Source: Spirosoma agri (lineage in GTDB: Bacteria > Bacteroidota > Bacteroidia > Cytophagales > Spirosomataceae). Taken from it: DNA of 64,000 bases. The position numbers were made by a program, and so were the translations under genes. Positions 27,444-36,067 of the stretch are shown here, piece by piece. Location: the NCBI RefSeq assembly GCF_010747415.1, contig NZ_JAAGNZ010000001.1, forward strand, positions 2,294,001-2,358,000, in the 5' to 3' direction. The notes below the pieces were generated by a model that did not search any database, was not told where the DNA came from, and saw nothing but the letters and a program-made list of their open reading frames with translations. Each line of letters begins with the position of its first letter. Within the stretch, counting starts at the first letter, position 1.

Positions 27444-29135
27444 CTAAATCAGGCTATTTTCGGGAGGTGGAAATGCGGAAGAAGAGAAGCGCTGAATATA
27501 AGCAGAGAGCGATTCTCCTTCGGCAAGTCCGATTTTTTTGCGCAGCCGGTAGCGAGATACCCGTAGGCTATCTAATGAAATTCCGAGCAGCGTGGCAATA
27601 TCGGCCGAACTAATATTCATTTTCAGTAAGGCAATCAGACGCAGATCGGTAGCAGTTAAATCAGGAAACCGTTGCGTTAACTGGGTGAAAAAGTGGGGAT
27701 GAACCTGATCAAAAATGGTTCTGAAGTCAACCCAGTATTTATCCTGACTAAAGTTCAGATTAATTTTTTCTACCAGTTGCCGGAGTTGCTTCTTCTGATC
27801 TCTCTTCTCATCTTTCAGGATAGCGTTCAGGTCTCCTTTCAGTTCTTCCAACACCTGATTTTTCTGAATGATTTGTAGCGTATGGGTAGTCAGTTCCTTG
27901 CCCTTTAAGTCAAGCTGTCCTTTCAGATTTTCCTCTTCCAACTGCTGGTTCTTTAGCTCAACCTGCATCAGTTCGTTCTGGGTCTGAAAAATTTGCTGAT
28001 TTTGCTGATTGAGCGCCTGTTCGTTCCTGATTTTCAGTCGCTGCCGACTGATGATTACTGCGCCAAGAACACCACTTAAGACTAATACAATACTGGCAGC
28101 GATAATGATCGTGAAGTCGATTTGCTTTTGGGCATTCAACTGTGCAATCTCGCTGTCTTTCCGCTCAACATCATACAGGGTTTGTAATAAAGTAATCTGT
28201 CGGGTGTTTTCAGCCGCGTAAATCGCATCGACCAAATCACGACTTCGTTCCAGATAGGCGTAGGCACTATCGGGCTGATTCAGTAATCGATACGTTTTGG
28301 CAATGTCGCGAAGAGCAGCACTAAGCTGGTATAACTCGCCTTTTTGTTGCGATCGTTGCATAGCCTCGCGGGAGAGTTTCAATCCTTGCTGATAACGGCC
28401 CGTTTTCCGGAAAATATCGCCGAGATTGTTGATGATTTCAATCTGACCAATCTCATCATGGGTTTGTTGAGCTAGGGCCAGCGCATTCTGATAGTAGAAA
28501 TGAGCAGAGTCGTACTGGGCTTCATCTTCAAAAATACTGCCCAGATTCTCATAAATCTTCGTCAGGCTGGTTACATCCTTTACCGCCTGACTATTCGCCA
28601 AGGCTAATTTCTGGTAATGATAAGCTTGTTTGGGGGCCTGTCGTTTTTCGTAAATATGCCCGATGTTGGCATAGGTCTGAGCCAGGCCTTCGGCATTGTT
28701 CCGTTGACGATAAAAAGCAAGGGCCTCATTAAATTGGTTCATTGCCCGGTCGACCTGTTCGTTATAATAGTATACGGTGCCAAGCTCGTTGCGATTACGG
28801 GCTAGCCGGTTTGCATCGCTGGTATTGAGGAATATTTTCTGGGCCCGCAGAAGATAATCGATCGCCTGAACATAACTACCCTGATGGTATAAAAGTAGCC
28901 CGATCTGTTGCAGGCAATCCCCCTCGGTCTGTTTATCATTCTGGTTAATGGAATTATCCAACATGACCTTAACAACCCGGTAAGCCGAGTCGGGATTCTC
29001 GCGGGATAGCTGTTCCGTATTGGTAAGAACCTGAGCTGATACCGGAATGCAAAAAATAATCCAGGCGACTAGGCATACGAGTTTCAGACAAAGACCGGGA
29101 GCACAGCATGACTTATGGACATAAACGAAACACAT
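27444..29135 (-). CDS. TPR sensor with one membrane helix and LuxR-like HTH
   Basis: 563 residues. Signal peptide (LVCLVAWIIFCIPVSAQ), about seven tetratricopeptide repeats over residues 40-330 (LAQTYANIGHIYEKRQAPKQAYHYQKLAL, SLTKIYENLGSIFEDEAQYDSAHFYYQNAL, for example), a membrane helix (IIIAASIVLVLSGVLGAVII), a coiled coil of about 90 residues, and a C-terminal helix-turn-helix (FPDLTATDLRLIALLKMNISSADIATLLGISLDSLRVSRYRLRKKIG) of the LuxR/sigma-70 region 4 type. This architecture is a Bacteroidota membrane-bound transcription regulator that links periplasmic sensing to DNA binding. It is directly upstream of the phytase operon on the same strand, with a 270-bp gap, so control of that operon is likely but unproven. 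Confidence 0.88.
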   Translation of the reverse strand: MCFVYVHKSCCAPGLCLKLVCLVAWIIFCIPVSAQVLTNTEQLSRENPDSAYRVVKVMLDNSINQNDKQTEGDCLQQIGLLLYHQGSYVQAIDYLLRAQKIFLNTSDANRLARNRNELGTVYYYNEQVDRAMNQFNEALAFYRQRNNAEGLAQTYANIGHIYEKRQAPKQAYHYQKLALANSQAVKDVTSLTKIYENLGSIFEDEAQYDSAHFYYQNALALAQQTHDEIGQIEIINNLGDIFRKTGRYQQGLKLSREAMQRSQQKGELYQLSAALRDIAKTYRLLNQPDSAYAYLERSRDLVDAIYAAENTRQITLLQTLYDVERKDSEIAQLNAQKQIDFTIIIAASIVLVLSGVLGAVIISRQRLKIRNEQALNQQNQQIFQTQNELMQVELKNQQLEEENLKGQLDLKGKELTTHTLQIIQKNQVLEELKGDLNAILKDEKRDQKKQLRQLVEKINLNFSQDKYWVDFRTIFDQVHPHFFTQLTQRFPDLTATDLRLIALLKMNISSADIATLLGISLDSLRVSRYRLRKKIGLAEGESLSAYIQRFSSSAFPPPENSLI

Positions 29136-29244
29136 TCTGTAGGGATTAATCGAATCTATAAAGATAGAAATTCGTCATGCTTCCGTAATGTGAAGCTTTT
29201 GTTACTAAATGGGTACGCTCCCGGCCTTGGTTCAAACTATCAGA

Positions 29245-29740
29245 TCAAGTGTTCTCTTTAAAGGCATACACCAGGCCAAAACTGAAGCCTAACCACGGAC
29301 TCCACTGACCCGTTAGCAAAGGCGTTAATTGCGCTTTCCAGAAACCCGTAGTCCGCACATTATAGCGAAAATAATGCCTTACCCCTAGCAGTGGGCTTCA
29401 AAGGTCGGCCGTTCCGAAGTCTTTCCGCATATAGAGGGCATACACCCCACCCCCTTCTAAAAACGTGGAATTAGCGGCACTGGCGGGGGGGGGTAGCCTT
29501 TAGTTTTGCCGTTCAGCAGGATATTCCAGCTCACCGCGTGCGGCAAACTACACAGCACCGAGCGGCTCAGCGAGTGGCCAACGCCCCCTCGAAGTACCAG
29601 AAATCCCTTCCGTGACGCCAAGGGGATATGTTCCGCATTGATTGACAGGACGGGGCTGAACCCGCCCCAACAGGCAGTAGCAACAGCACACTGATCAAGA
29701 TCGGTAAACGACTGATGAAACGAATCGTATCTTCCACCAT
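29245..29740 (-). pseudogene. Small outer-membrane or exported protein, broken by frameshifts
   Basis: From ATG 29740 the frame gives a signal-peptide-like RLPILISVLLLLPVGAGS. A second frame gives SRKGFLVLRGGVGHSLSRSV and NILLNGKTKGYP. A third gives VYALYMRKDFGTADL, a TGA where Trp is likely, and then RHYFRYNVRTTGFWKAQLTP and WSPWLGFSFGLVYAFKENT with the stop at 29245. The pieces are in order and end like a beta-barrel C-terminus, so they are one dead gene of about 160 residues. The family is not recognised beyond that. Confidence 0.6.
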
Positions 29741-29742
29741 GC

Positions 29743-29792
29743 AGGAAGCACACACATGAATCTTTGTCTTAAGTTGGATGAATATATGAAAC
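29743..29792 (+). repeat. Hairpin repeat family, copy 13 (diverged)
   Basis: GGAAGCACACACATGAATC, then GTCTTA-N15-TGAAAC at 29766-29792. The spacing is exactly 15 and the 5' half matches GAAGCAGATACATGAAC, but the loop has GGATG instead of GGGAG. Confidence 0.5.
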
Positions 29793-29842
29793 GATTATTT
29801 TTAACTAGTGCTAACGCTGGTTGGTCGCATACCAACCAAAAA

Positions 29843-30394
29843 TTAGCGGGTAGCTTTATCATCCAGGAAGCGTTTCTGCCTTTTCAAACCCTCATCCAGT
29901 GATTGCTGAATATAAGCGATACTTTTTATAGCCTCCGGTGTTGACGAGCGTTGGCGAACCAGTTCTAGGTCAGTTAGATTTACTTCTTCGATGCGTTGGT
30001 TGATCCATAAAAGATTGCCGAATGGGTCTAGAATACGGCACACCTTTTCGCCGAACCAGAGCGGAGTAATCTTCGTCACCGACGTGGCACCCAATTCTAG
30101 CGCTTTCTGGTACGCTTTTTCAATGTTTTCAACATAGATATTTAGGAAAGCGGGCGTAGGTCCCCATCCTGCCCGCGAATCGAAGAGCACTAGCATTGCA
30201 TCGCCCAGTTTCACTACAGCATGAATGATCAACCCATCTTTATTTTTAATTCGACGGCTTGGGATCTCTTCTGCGCCGAAAGCCACCGCTAGAAAATCAA
30301 TCATTTTATCGGTCGATGAAGTGATAATCCAGGGGGTAACAGCAGTGTAACTGTCTGGTACAAGCTTGATAGTTGGCGCTGTGTTGTGAGGCAT
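29843..30394 (-). CDS. VOC/glyoxalase-like protein (PhnB-type)
   Basis: 183 residues. Residues 16-135 form one VOC module pair: YTAVTPWIITSSTDKMIDFLAVAFGAEEIPSRR, IIHAVVKLGDAMLVLFDS, FLNIYVENIEKAYQKALELGATSVTKITPLWFGEKVCRILDPFGNLLWINQ. This is the PhnB/YdcD-like subgroup of the vicinal-oxygen-chelate superfamily, which includes glyoxalase and resistance proteins; several relatives have lost a metal ligand. The C-terminal 45 residues are an added helical tail. Single gene; function not assignable. Confidence 0.85.
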   Translation of the reverse strand: MPHNTAPTIKLVPDSYTAVTPWIITSSTDKMIDFLAVAFGAEEIPSRRIKNKDGLIIHAVVKLGDAMLVLFDSRAGWGPTPAFLNIYVENIEKAYQKALELGATSVTKITPLWFGEKVCRILDPFGNLLWINQRIEEVNLTDLELVRQRSSTPEAIKSIAYIQQSLDEGLKRQKRFLDDKATR

Positions 30395-30539
30395 GATCTT
30401 AATCTATTTAACTTGTTAAATTCAACTCTACGCGCATCGACGACATGTTTTCAATCAGTGCTCGACTGCAATGTTGGCACTCTTATTGGAGATATGATCA
30501 CGAATAGGCTAGCTAAAGTACAGAACTTACTGCTGGAGC

Positions 30540-30606
30540 CGACTTGCCACCCCGCTTTTCTAACATCGAAATCATTCTCGTCTCATTTAGGAGCGATTTA
30601 CGAGAA
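30540..30606 (+). repeat. Hairpin repeat family, copy 14
   Basis: Core GTCTCA-N15-CGAGAA at 30580-30606; the loop has AGGAGCGATT, close to the consensus. The 5' half is poor (TCTAACATCGAAATC). Confidence 0.65.
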
Positions 30607-30855
30607 TTTGTAAAACGAGGGTTACAAACCAAAAACGACTGACCGTTGCAGCTTTGTAATATTTGTATGACTGAGTACGGACGGGTGTAGTTGTCCAACC
30701 GAGTTATAGGGATTCGTAAAATGAACATTCGTTAGACATTACAGATGTCACTGATGAGACCCTAAGAACGTGTTTGGGAATTGAGAAAGGTTGAGAGTCG
30801 TGCCAACTTTATGGTCGCCAAACTTCAAGGACGTGACCAAATAGTGGAAGCCACT

Positions 30856-31172
30856 GATTGACTCTCAATGGACCGCAATCGCTCCGGCGACCCGATTCGC
30901 CTTTCTTTTAGAAAAAACGCAAACGAAAGCACGATCTAAGGCAGATTGTTAACATCATTTTGTGGCTGCTTAGAACGGGCGGTCAATGACGAAATCTGCC
31001 TGATTGTTGGCTACCTTGGCAGGCTGTTTACGTCTATGCTAACACCTGGAAGTCGGACGGCACGTTTGAACGGCTCAACGCTGCCTTGAATGAGTTAGAT
31101 AGCCAACACGCCGGGTAAGCCCAGGTTACCAAACATGACTGTTATAGCCGACGAAAGCCTTTACTTCTAATT
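30856..31172 (+). pseudogene. IS5-family transposase remnant
   Basis: IDSQWTAIAP, then after a frameshift RKRKHDLRQIVNIILWLLRTG, GGQ, a TGA, RNLPDCWLPWQAVYVYANTWKSDGTFERLNAALNELDSQHAG and a stop. These are the N-terminal blocks of IS5/IS427-type DDE transposases (LTDxQWxxIxP, LRTGxQWRxLP, VYxxFxxWxxDGTxExL). The TGA replaces the Trp of QWRNLP. The catalytic DDE half is missing. Dead element. Confidence 0.8.
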
Positions 31173-31273
31173 TGCCAAACGGCGCCCTACTCGTGATGAG
31201 TTCATAGACAGATCCTGGCCCTTTTGGTGCGTTAGGTAATACAAAGCATCGGTGTAGCGCTTACAATCCGCTC

Positions 31274-32110
31274 TTATTGACTCGATACTACCTCAGCTAT
31301 GAACGAAACCAGCAGGCTATTGACAAGGTCCGGATTTTCCCATTGGACCATATGACCAGCCGCTGGGAGCAATAAGGGTTGTTCACGCCACAAAGAAAGG
31401 TCAAACGCATTCAGATAATCCAGCCTGTGCACTTGTTCGCGCTCTCCCTGAACGAGTGCAACAGGAACCCCGCTGGTTCGGATGAGGTCAACTTCATCCC
31501 CAAAGTCGCCCGCTAGCAAACCTTGTAGAATACCCGTATGAACAGCGGGATCGGTTCGTAAAAAGTCATCTTCGACGAAGAGAGGCTTTTCGCTGGCACT
31601 GGACTGAAAAAGAGAGTCTATATAAGCCGATAGTTGCGTTTGAGTGGGGTTAGCCTGGTAAACATTTACCAATAAATTAACATTGCAATACATCTTCCCA
31701 AAGTCGATCGGTATTGTCAACGGCATCGTCATGCAGAATACGCCCCGACAGTAAGGCAGCCTGGGAAGTGCCTGAAGCGCAATATGACCACCTAATGAAT
31801 GACCCACCAGGATGAAATTGGTAAGTTGTAACTGGTCGATCAGGTCAAGCAGAAGCTGCACCGATCCAGCAAGGCTGTACAAATGCAGATCCGTCGTATT
31901 ATCTGAAGAGCCATGCCCGAACAAATCAAAAGCAATTAATCCAAACGGATCGAGTAACTCACTCTCGAACTGTCGCTTCCAGCTACGCACCGATAAACAG
32001 CGCCCATGAATGAATACGATTTTGACAGGCTTGTCGAGCGATTTTTCCTGAACAAAAACTTGTCTGCCCTGACTGAGCAGAAAACGATTCGTAACGTTTG
32101 ATCTATCCAT
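31274..32110 (-). CDS. Alpha/beta hydrolase
   Basis: 278 residues from ATG 32110, which is 5 bp after the stop of the upstream regulator; an earlier in-frame ATG lies inside that gene. Alpha/beta hydrolase landmarks: oxyanion region VFIHGRCLSVRSW (HG), FDLFGHGSSD, nucleophile elbow GHSLGG with Ser105, and PAAGHMVQWENPD with the catalytic His253. The acid is likely the Glu of VQGEREQ (223), where most relatives have Asp. It probably hydrolyses a small ester or lactone. Translationally coupled to the PAS-LuxR regulator. Confidence 0.9.
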   Translation of the reverse strand: MDRSNVTNRFLLSQGRQVFVQEKSLDKPVKIVFIHGRCLSVRSWKRQFESELLDPFGLIAFDLFGHGSSDNTTDLHLYSLAGSVQLLLDLIDQLQLTNFILVGHSLGGHIALQALPRLPYCRGVFCMTMPLTIPIDFGKMYCNVNLLVNVYQANPTQTQLSAYIDSLFQSSASEKPLFVEDDFLRTDPAVHTGILQGLLAGDFGDEVDLIRTSGVPVALVQGEREQVHRLDYLNAFDLSLWREQPLLLPAAGHMVQWENPDLVNSLLVSFIAEVVSSQ

Positions 32111-32115
32111 CTGCG

Positions 32116-32901
32116 CTAGAGCAATCCACAATTTTCGGCAAATAGTCGTAGTTCCATGGAATTGTTTGTGTTGGTTCGGTAGAGCATATTTTTCCGATGA
32201 GTCCTAACTGTATGCAGGCTTATATACAGTTTGTCTGCGATTTGCTGACTGGTATAACCAGCAATGATCCACTTCAGGATCTCGATTTCCCGCTTGCTTA
32301 ATAATTGATCTTTGTCAATATCCGGGTAGTAAGCCTTGTCGACCAGCACTATCCAGTTTTGTTGCTCAGGACTGAACTGTTCAATTTGCTGAATCAGTTT
32401 TCGGCCATCCATCTGACGGGATATATCCCAGGCAAAACCCAGAACACCCGCTGGCTGGTTATCCGCAGTTGTGTGAATGATGGTAGTCTGTTGTAGCACG
32501 GTCCGGACTTCGCCTTTGCTCCCCCTGATGCGATAGCTCATTGAAAAACGGTATTTCGAGAGATCATCCGCCCGGTGTTTATCCAGAAATGTAGCCCGAT
32601 CGCGGTACATATCCTCGTTGAAAGTCTTGAAATCGCGGTTGTAATGCAGCATATATTCAAGACCTCCTTCATAAAAAGCTTCATTAGAATGCCCCAGCAA
32701 TTGGTGCGTGTTGACGTCTATAAAGGGGTAGTGCCTTTTGGCGTAATCTAACACAAAGATCAACGTCGATGACTGGCGTGCGAAAGCAGTCATCTGTTCC
32801 GCTTCTCGAACATACATGCCAAAATCCCAGCTGCTGGATTGATTATTCTCCGTCAACTGCTTTAAATACTGTCTGTAATTAGAATACTGATCGACCTTCA
32901 T
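32116..32901 (-). CDS. PAS-domain LuxR-type transcriptional regulator
   Basis: 261 residues. A PAS domain spans about residues 40-165 (STLIFVLDYAKRHYPFIDVNTHQLLGHSNEAFYEGGLEYM, YRFSMSYRIRGSKGEVRTVLQQTTIIHTTADNQPAGVLGFAWDIS), and a GerE helix-turn-helix closes the chain (LSKREIEILKWIIAGYTSQQIADKLYISLHTVRTHRKNML). Bacteroidota have many such PAS-LuxR single proteins that sense a small ligand or redox state. It directly precedes an alpha/beta hydrolase with 5 bp between them, which suggests the ligand is linked to the hydrolase substrate. Confidence 0.9.
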   Translation of the reverse strand: MKVDQYSNYRQYLKQLTENNQSSSWDFGMYVREAEQMTAFARQSSTLIFVLDYAKRHYPFIDVNTHQLLGHSNEAFYEGGLEYMLHYNRDFKTFNEDMYRDRATFLDKHRADDLSKYRFSMSYRIRGSKGEVRTVLQQTTIIHTTADNQPAGVLGFAWDISRQMDGRKLIQQIEQFSPEQQNWIVLVDKAYYPDIDKDQLLSKREIEILKWIIAGYTSQQIADKLYISLHTVRTHRKNMLYRTNTNNSMELRLFAENCGLL

Positions 32902-33606
32902 AAGTAGCTGATTTTTCGACTATCTTATACACCTAATCGTCAGCAAATTAGCTATTTATAGATACGCTTACAAACAAACTGATGCCCGAAATCCTGAAAT
33001 TGATTAAATCAACCGGTCTAAATATGGCTATAGATGCCTGATCAGTACGGAGGGTTACTTATCGATGTGCAAAGGATGACCCGCCAGTCGTTTTAAAAGG
33101 ATTTTACCCGCTAGTGACCGGCAGATAAACGGCTTGTATGAAAAATGATCTGACGCGTTGTACTGAAAATACCTCTTTTAGGGTATGGTTTGTAGCTGGC
33201 CCCTTCCTCATCTTTGTTGACAGATGCACAGATAACCATACAGCCAATTGCTGCAAAACCAAACGATCGCACGAGCCGGCTTCGGGCCCTGTCCGATGCT
33301 GAACCAGCGGCCTCGGCTGTCTGGATAAAGACCTGCCTATGGTTACTAATCGAACAATTATGAATGTGTTCTGCGTCGGTAAGGCTGCTTAAGTTAGCCA
33401 GTAGGTGTGGTAACGCCTGTTACCGCCAGCGGCCGGATCGTTGCAACCAGATGATCTATAAAAGAAGGCTTTTCGTTTCTATCCAATCTCCATAACAGAC
33501 TTTTACACAATAGTATGTTCCCACCAGCTTTCAATTCTAGTATCCGTCAACTGTGATCAGTCGCGTACGTTTCATCATTCACTGTGTCAGATAAACACTG
33601 CATACC
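32902..33606. other. 700-bp gene-free gap
   Basis: Divergent gap between the PAS-LuxR regulator and the secreted protein at 33607. I find no gene, no hairpin repeat and no clear promoter box. Confidence 0.4.
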
Positions 33607-34056
33607 ATGAAAATTCTCTTTATTACCTCTCTGTTCGGGTTATTTACGCTCAATACTATTCTGGCCCAAACCAATCCGATATCTCGTGAGATAGCCAAAC
33701 CCGGCCAGAAAGTTTGGGTGATCTGCTATCATGTAAAATCTGATAAGCGTGCACAATATGAACGGTTTGTCCATCAGCTATTCTGGGCAGGGGCGTCGAA
33801 ACTCACGGCTGAAAAAGACAAACAGGTTTTTCGACAGACGCGAGTGTTGCATCCAACCAAAGCGAGTCCGGATGGATCTTATACCTACCTGTTCATTATG
33901 GACCCATACATCGACGGAGCTGATTATGACATCGAGTCGCTACTCAGGAAAATGTACGGGGCAAAACAAGCGTCTGAATATTTCAAACAGTTTTCGACAG
34001 CGTTGATGCCAAAACTGGGTTACGAAGAGTACTTGGTCACCCAATCGAAGGATTGA
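33607..34056 (+). CDS. Small secreted protein, ferredoxin-like fold suspected
   Basis: 149 residues. A clean signal peptide MKILFITSLFGLFTLNTILAQ is followed by about 125 residues. KVWVICYHVKSDKRAQYERFVHQLFWAGASKL and RQTRVLHPTKASPDGSYTYLFIMDPYIDGADYDIESLLRKMYG recall dimeric alpha/beta-barrel proteins, which pair a beta strand with a helix starting with an aromatic. I do not recognise a named family. It is followed 67 bp later by a second secreted protein on the same strand, so the two may be an operon. Confidence 0.7.
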   Translation: MKILFITSLFGLFTLNTILAQTNPISREIAKPGQKVWVICYHVKSDKRAQYERFVHQLFWAGASKLTAEKDKQVFRQTRVLHPTKASPDGSYTYLFIMDPYIDGADYDIESLLRKMYGAKQASEYFKQFSTALMPKLGYEEYLVTQSKD

Positions 34057-34123
34057 TAACAACTGTAAGTAGAAGTAGGTGCGTTCAAGGTTAAAAGTTG
34101 CCTTCAATCAAAGTGTGTCACGA

Positions 34124-34579
34124 ATGAAGAACCGACTGTACGTGTTGTCTTTTTTTCTGATTCAAAGCCTCAGTGTCAGTTTTGCACAAGTCACGAAAGA
34201 CGAATTGGCTATCAGAGGGGTGCTGGAAGGGCATTCCCGGGCTTGCTTGGACGCTGATGTTACCAAGGCTATAAGTTATTATGCTCGTTCGCCCTACGTG
34301 GCAACTGCTTTCGATGAACCCGGCTACGGCCGGGGCTATGAGGCAATGACCGCTTTATACAAAAAAGAATTTGCCAACGGTCAGAAAAGTCTGGATAAAC
34401 TGACTGCAACTACTTACCGCTTTCGTATTGTCAACAACACCGCATTTGTTACGTATATCGAAGTCTATACGAAGCCTGACGGAACCGTTTCTAAGGTTCA
34501 CAAAGCCAATTATCTAGAAAAAGAACAGGGCCAGTGGAAAATCATTGGCAATTTCTGGATACCAGAGAAAACACCCTAA
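34124..34579 (+). CDS. Secreted DUF4440/SnoaL-like protein
   Basis: 151 residues from ATG 34124, which opens directly on the signal peptide (MKNRLYVLSFFLIQSLSVSFAQ); the frame is open to a GTG at 34079. The rest is one NTF2-like fold: DELAIRGVLEGHSRACLDADVTKAISYYARSPYVATAFDEPGYGRGYEAM, FRIVNNTAFVTYIEVYT and YLEKEQGQWKIIGNFWIPE. No catalytic role is known for this group. It is probably periplasmic and co-transcribed with the gene before it. Confidence 0.82.
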   Translation: MKNRLYVLSFFLIQSLSVSFAQVTKDELAIRGVLEGHSRACLDADVTKAISYYARSPYVATAFDEPGYGRGYEAMTALYKKEFANGQKSLDKLTATTYRFRIVNNTAFVTYIEVYTKPDGTVSKVHKANYLEKEQGQWKIIGNFWIPEKTP

Positions 34580-34989
34580 GGGCATATGCTACTAAAATAA
34601 AGTAAACTATAGGATTATTGTAGGCTGCCAGTGCCCAGTTTGGGTCACCAGCTACGAGCAGACGATCCTCAATTCGACGCTGGCCACTGGGTTGCGCTCA
34701 TAGAATGTATACGCTGCCTGAGACGCATACATCCACGAAAAAGTTGCAGGCGACTGGCCGGGTTGAGCAGAGATGAGTATGTATTGCTTGGATTTGTGTC
34801 CGGTAAAAGGGAGAAACGCCAGTTTATTGAGCCTTTCATGAGTAAAAGCAAATAAATGGTTGTATACATGGTATGATGCGATTAGTAGTGAATCAAACTA
34901 CTACTTGAGCTAAATTAGTGGACTTTTGCAAAATTTAATGGCTGATCGCGCAGGTGCTTTTAATGATGCGTTTGAACCACTAATCCACT
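34580..34989. other. 410-bp gap
   Basis: No gene recognised. A minus-strand stretch near 34670-34700 (AYTFYERNPVASVELRIV) has protein-like composition but stops at once. Confidence 0.35.
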
Positions 34990-35658
34990 ATGCAAGCTGA
35001 CAAGTTTACCCTTCCCTTGGAACGCGTGCTGTTTTTTAGCGATGCCATCGTCGCTATTGCCATTACCTTGCTGGCCCTGGAGCTGCGACTCCCCGTCCCC
35101 GACGACCAGACTCTGCACTACGCTGACCTGCTTAAACCCTGGCATTTGTATCTGGCATTTCTGTTGTCGTTCATCAACATTTCCAGCTTCTGGAACCTGC
35201 ATCACCGGCTCTTCATCTACATCAGCAAAATGGATGATCGGCTCAAGCTGATTAATACCTGCTGGCTGTTTTTTATCGTAACCTTACCCTTTGCTAGCAG
35301 CGTGCTAAGCGATCATCTGAGCGATTCGGCCGCCGTCACACTATATACGCTCAACGTGTCCTTGATTGCCCTATGTCAACGGCTGCTTTGGTGGTATGCC
35401 CTCCGTCAGGACTACGTGGAAGCGTCCCTTATTGAGGAGGATCAAAACCAGCAACGCATCACGATTTTTCTCAACCTGGATATACTCAATGGATTGGTCG
35501 CACTGGTCATCTCATTTTTTGCCCCCGTCACCGCTTTTATACTTCTCTTCTTTAAAATCCCACTGATGCTGGCCGCTTTTTTTTACCTGGCTTCAGTACG
35601 GCGTAAAATGGCCACCGGACAATTGCCGGGACTGGAACGAGAAAAATCCGCTCAGTGA
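34990..35658 (+). CDS. TMEM175-family (DUF1211) potassium channel-like protein
   Basis: 222 residues with about six membrane helices. The N-terminal ERVLFFSDAIVAIAITLLALELRLP holds the RxxxFSDxxxAIxxTL motif that defines the TMEM175/DUF1211 family, whose bacterial members are tetrameric K+ channels. FLLSFINISSFWNLHHRLF is the second family block. The last hydrophobic helix ends in a basic tail. It should sit in the inner membrane and leak K+ selectively. Convergent with the monooxygenase gene, with a strong stem-loop between them. Confidence 0.9.
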   Translation: MQADKFTLPLERVLFFSDAIVAIAITLLALELRLPVPDDQTLHYADLLKPWHLYLAFLLSFINISSFWNLHHRLFIYISKMDDRLKLINTCWLFFIVTLPFASSVLSDHLSDSAAVTLYTLNVSLIALCQRLLWWYALRQDYVEASLIEEDQNQQRITIFLNLDILNGLVALVISFFAPVTAFILLFFKIPLMLAAFFYLASVRRKMATGQLPGLEREKSAQ

Positions 35659-35682
35659 CCATTGGGCAGTGGTCACTGAGCG
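35649..35682. terminator. Bidirectional terminator-like stem-loop between convergent genes
   Basis: CGCTCAGTGACCA at 35649-35661 pairs exactly with TGGTCACTGAGCG at 35670-35682 over an 8-nt loop. It overlaps the stop codon of the TMEM175 gene and precedes the stop of the convergent monooxygenase gene. Confidence 0.75.
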
Positions 35683-35729
35683 GGGAAACATGGCCTGCCT
35701 TGTAAATGGGGGATTGACCGATGCCGTTT

Positions 35730-36020
35730 CTACAACGAGATTTCGAAGACTCGATCCTGGCTTGGCTTATAAGCTTGAATCTGTTTGGATCGCTCTGAAT
35801 CACGAGCGAAGGCGATGAACTTTTGAAAGTGTTCAGCGGATTCCCAAGTGGCGTAATTGATCAAAATCGTGCCTTCACTATTTCGGTGAAGTTTGGCCGA
35901 GATGAAACCGGGAAACTGGCTGACCTCCTCTCGAAAAAAATTTCTAATCAACCAGATCAACTGGTCAATTTCTCCATTTTTTAGCTCAAACCGTACAATA
36001 ACATATAGTGGGCTGTGCAT
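35730..36020 (-). CDS. Antibiotic biosynthesis monooxygenase (ABM) domain protein
   Basis: 96 residues, the full length of one ABM domain: LYVIVRFELKNGEIDQLIWLIRNFFREEVSQFPGFISAKLHRNSEGTILINYATWESAEHFQKFIA. The domain is a dimeric ferredoxin-like fold found in quinone monooxygenases, haem-degrading enzymes and many small oxygenases; no haem-binding Asn-Trp pair is evident. It follows an SDR gene by 47 bp on the same strand and is probably co-transcribed and functionally linked to it. Confidence 0.85.
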   Translation of the reverse strand: MHSPLYVIVRFELKNGEIDQLIWLIRNFFREEVSQFPGFISAKLHRNSEGTILINYATWESAEHFQKFIAFARDSERSKQIQAYKPSQDRVFEISL

Positions 36021-36067
36021 AGCGATTTACTTTTTTAGGGTGAAGACTGTTTTTGAATCGTGTAAAA

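Noticed and set aside
30386..30613. 75-codon plus-strand frame ending in the hairpin repeat
   Set aside because: Starts on the opposite strand of the VOC gene and owes its end to the repeat copy; no sign of selection.
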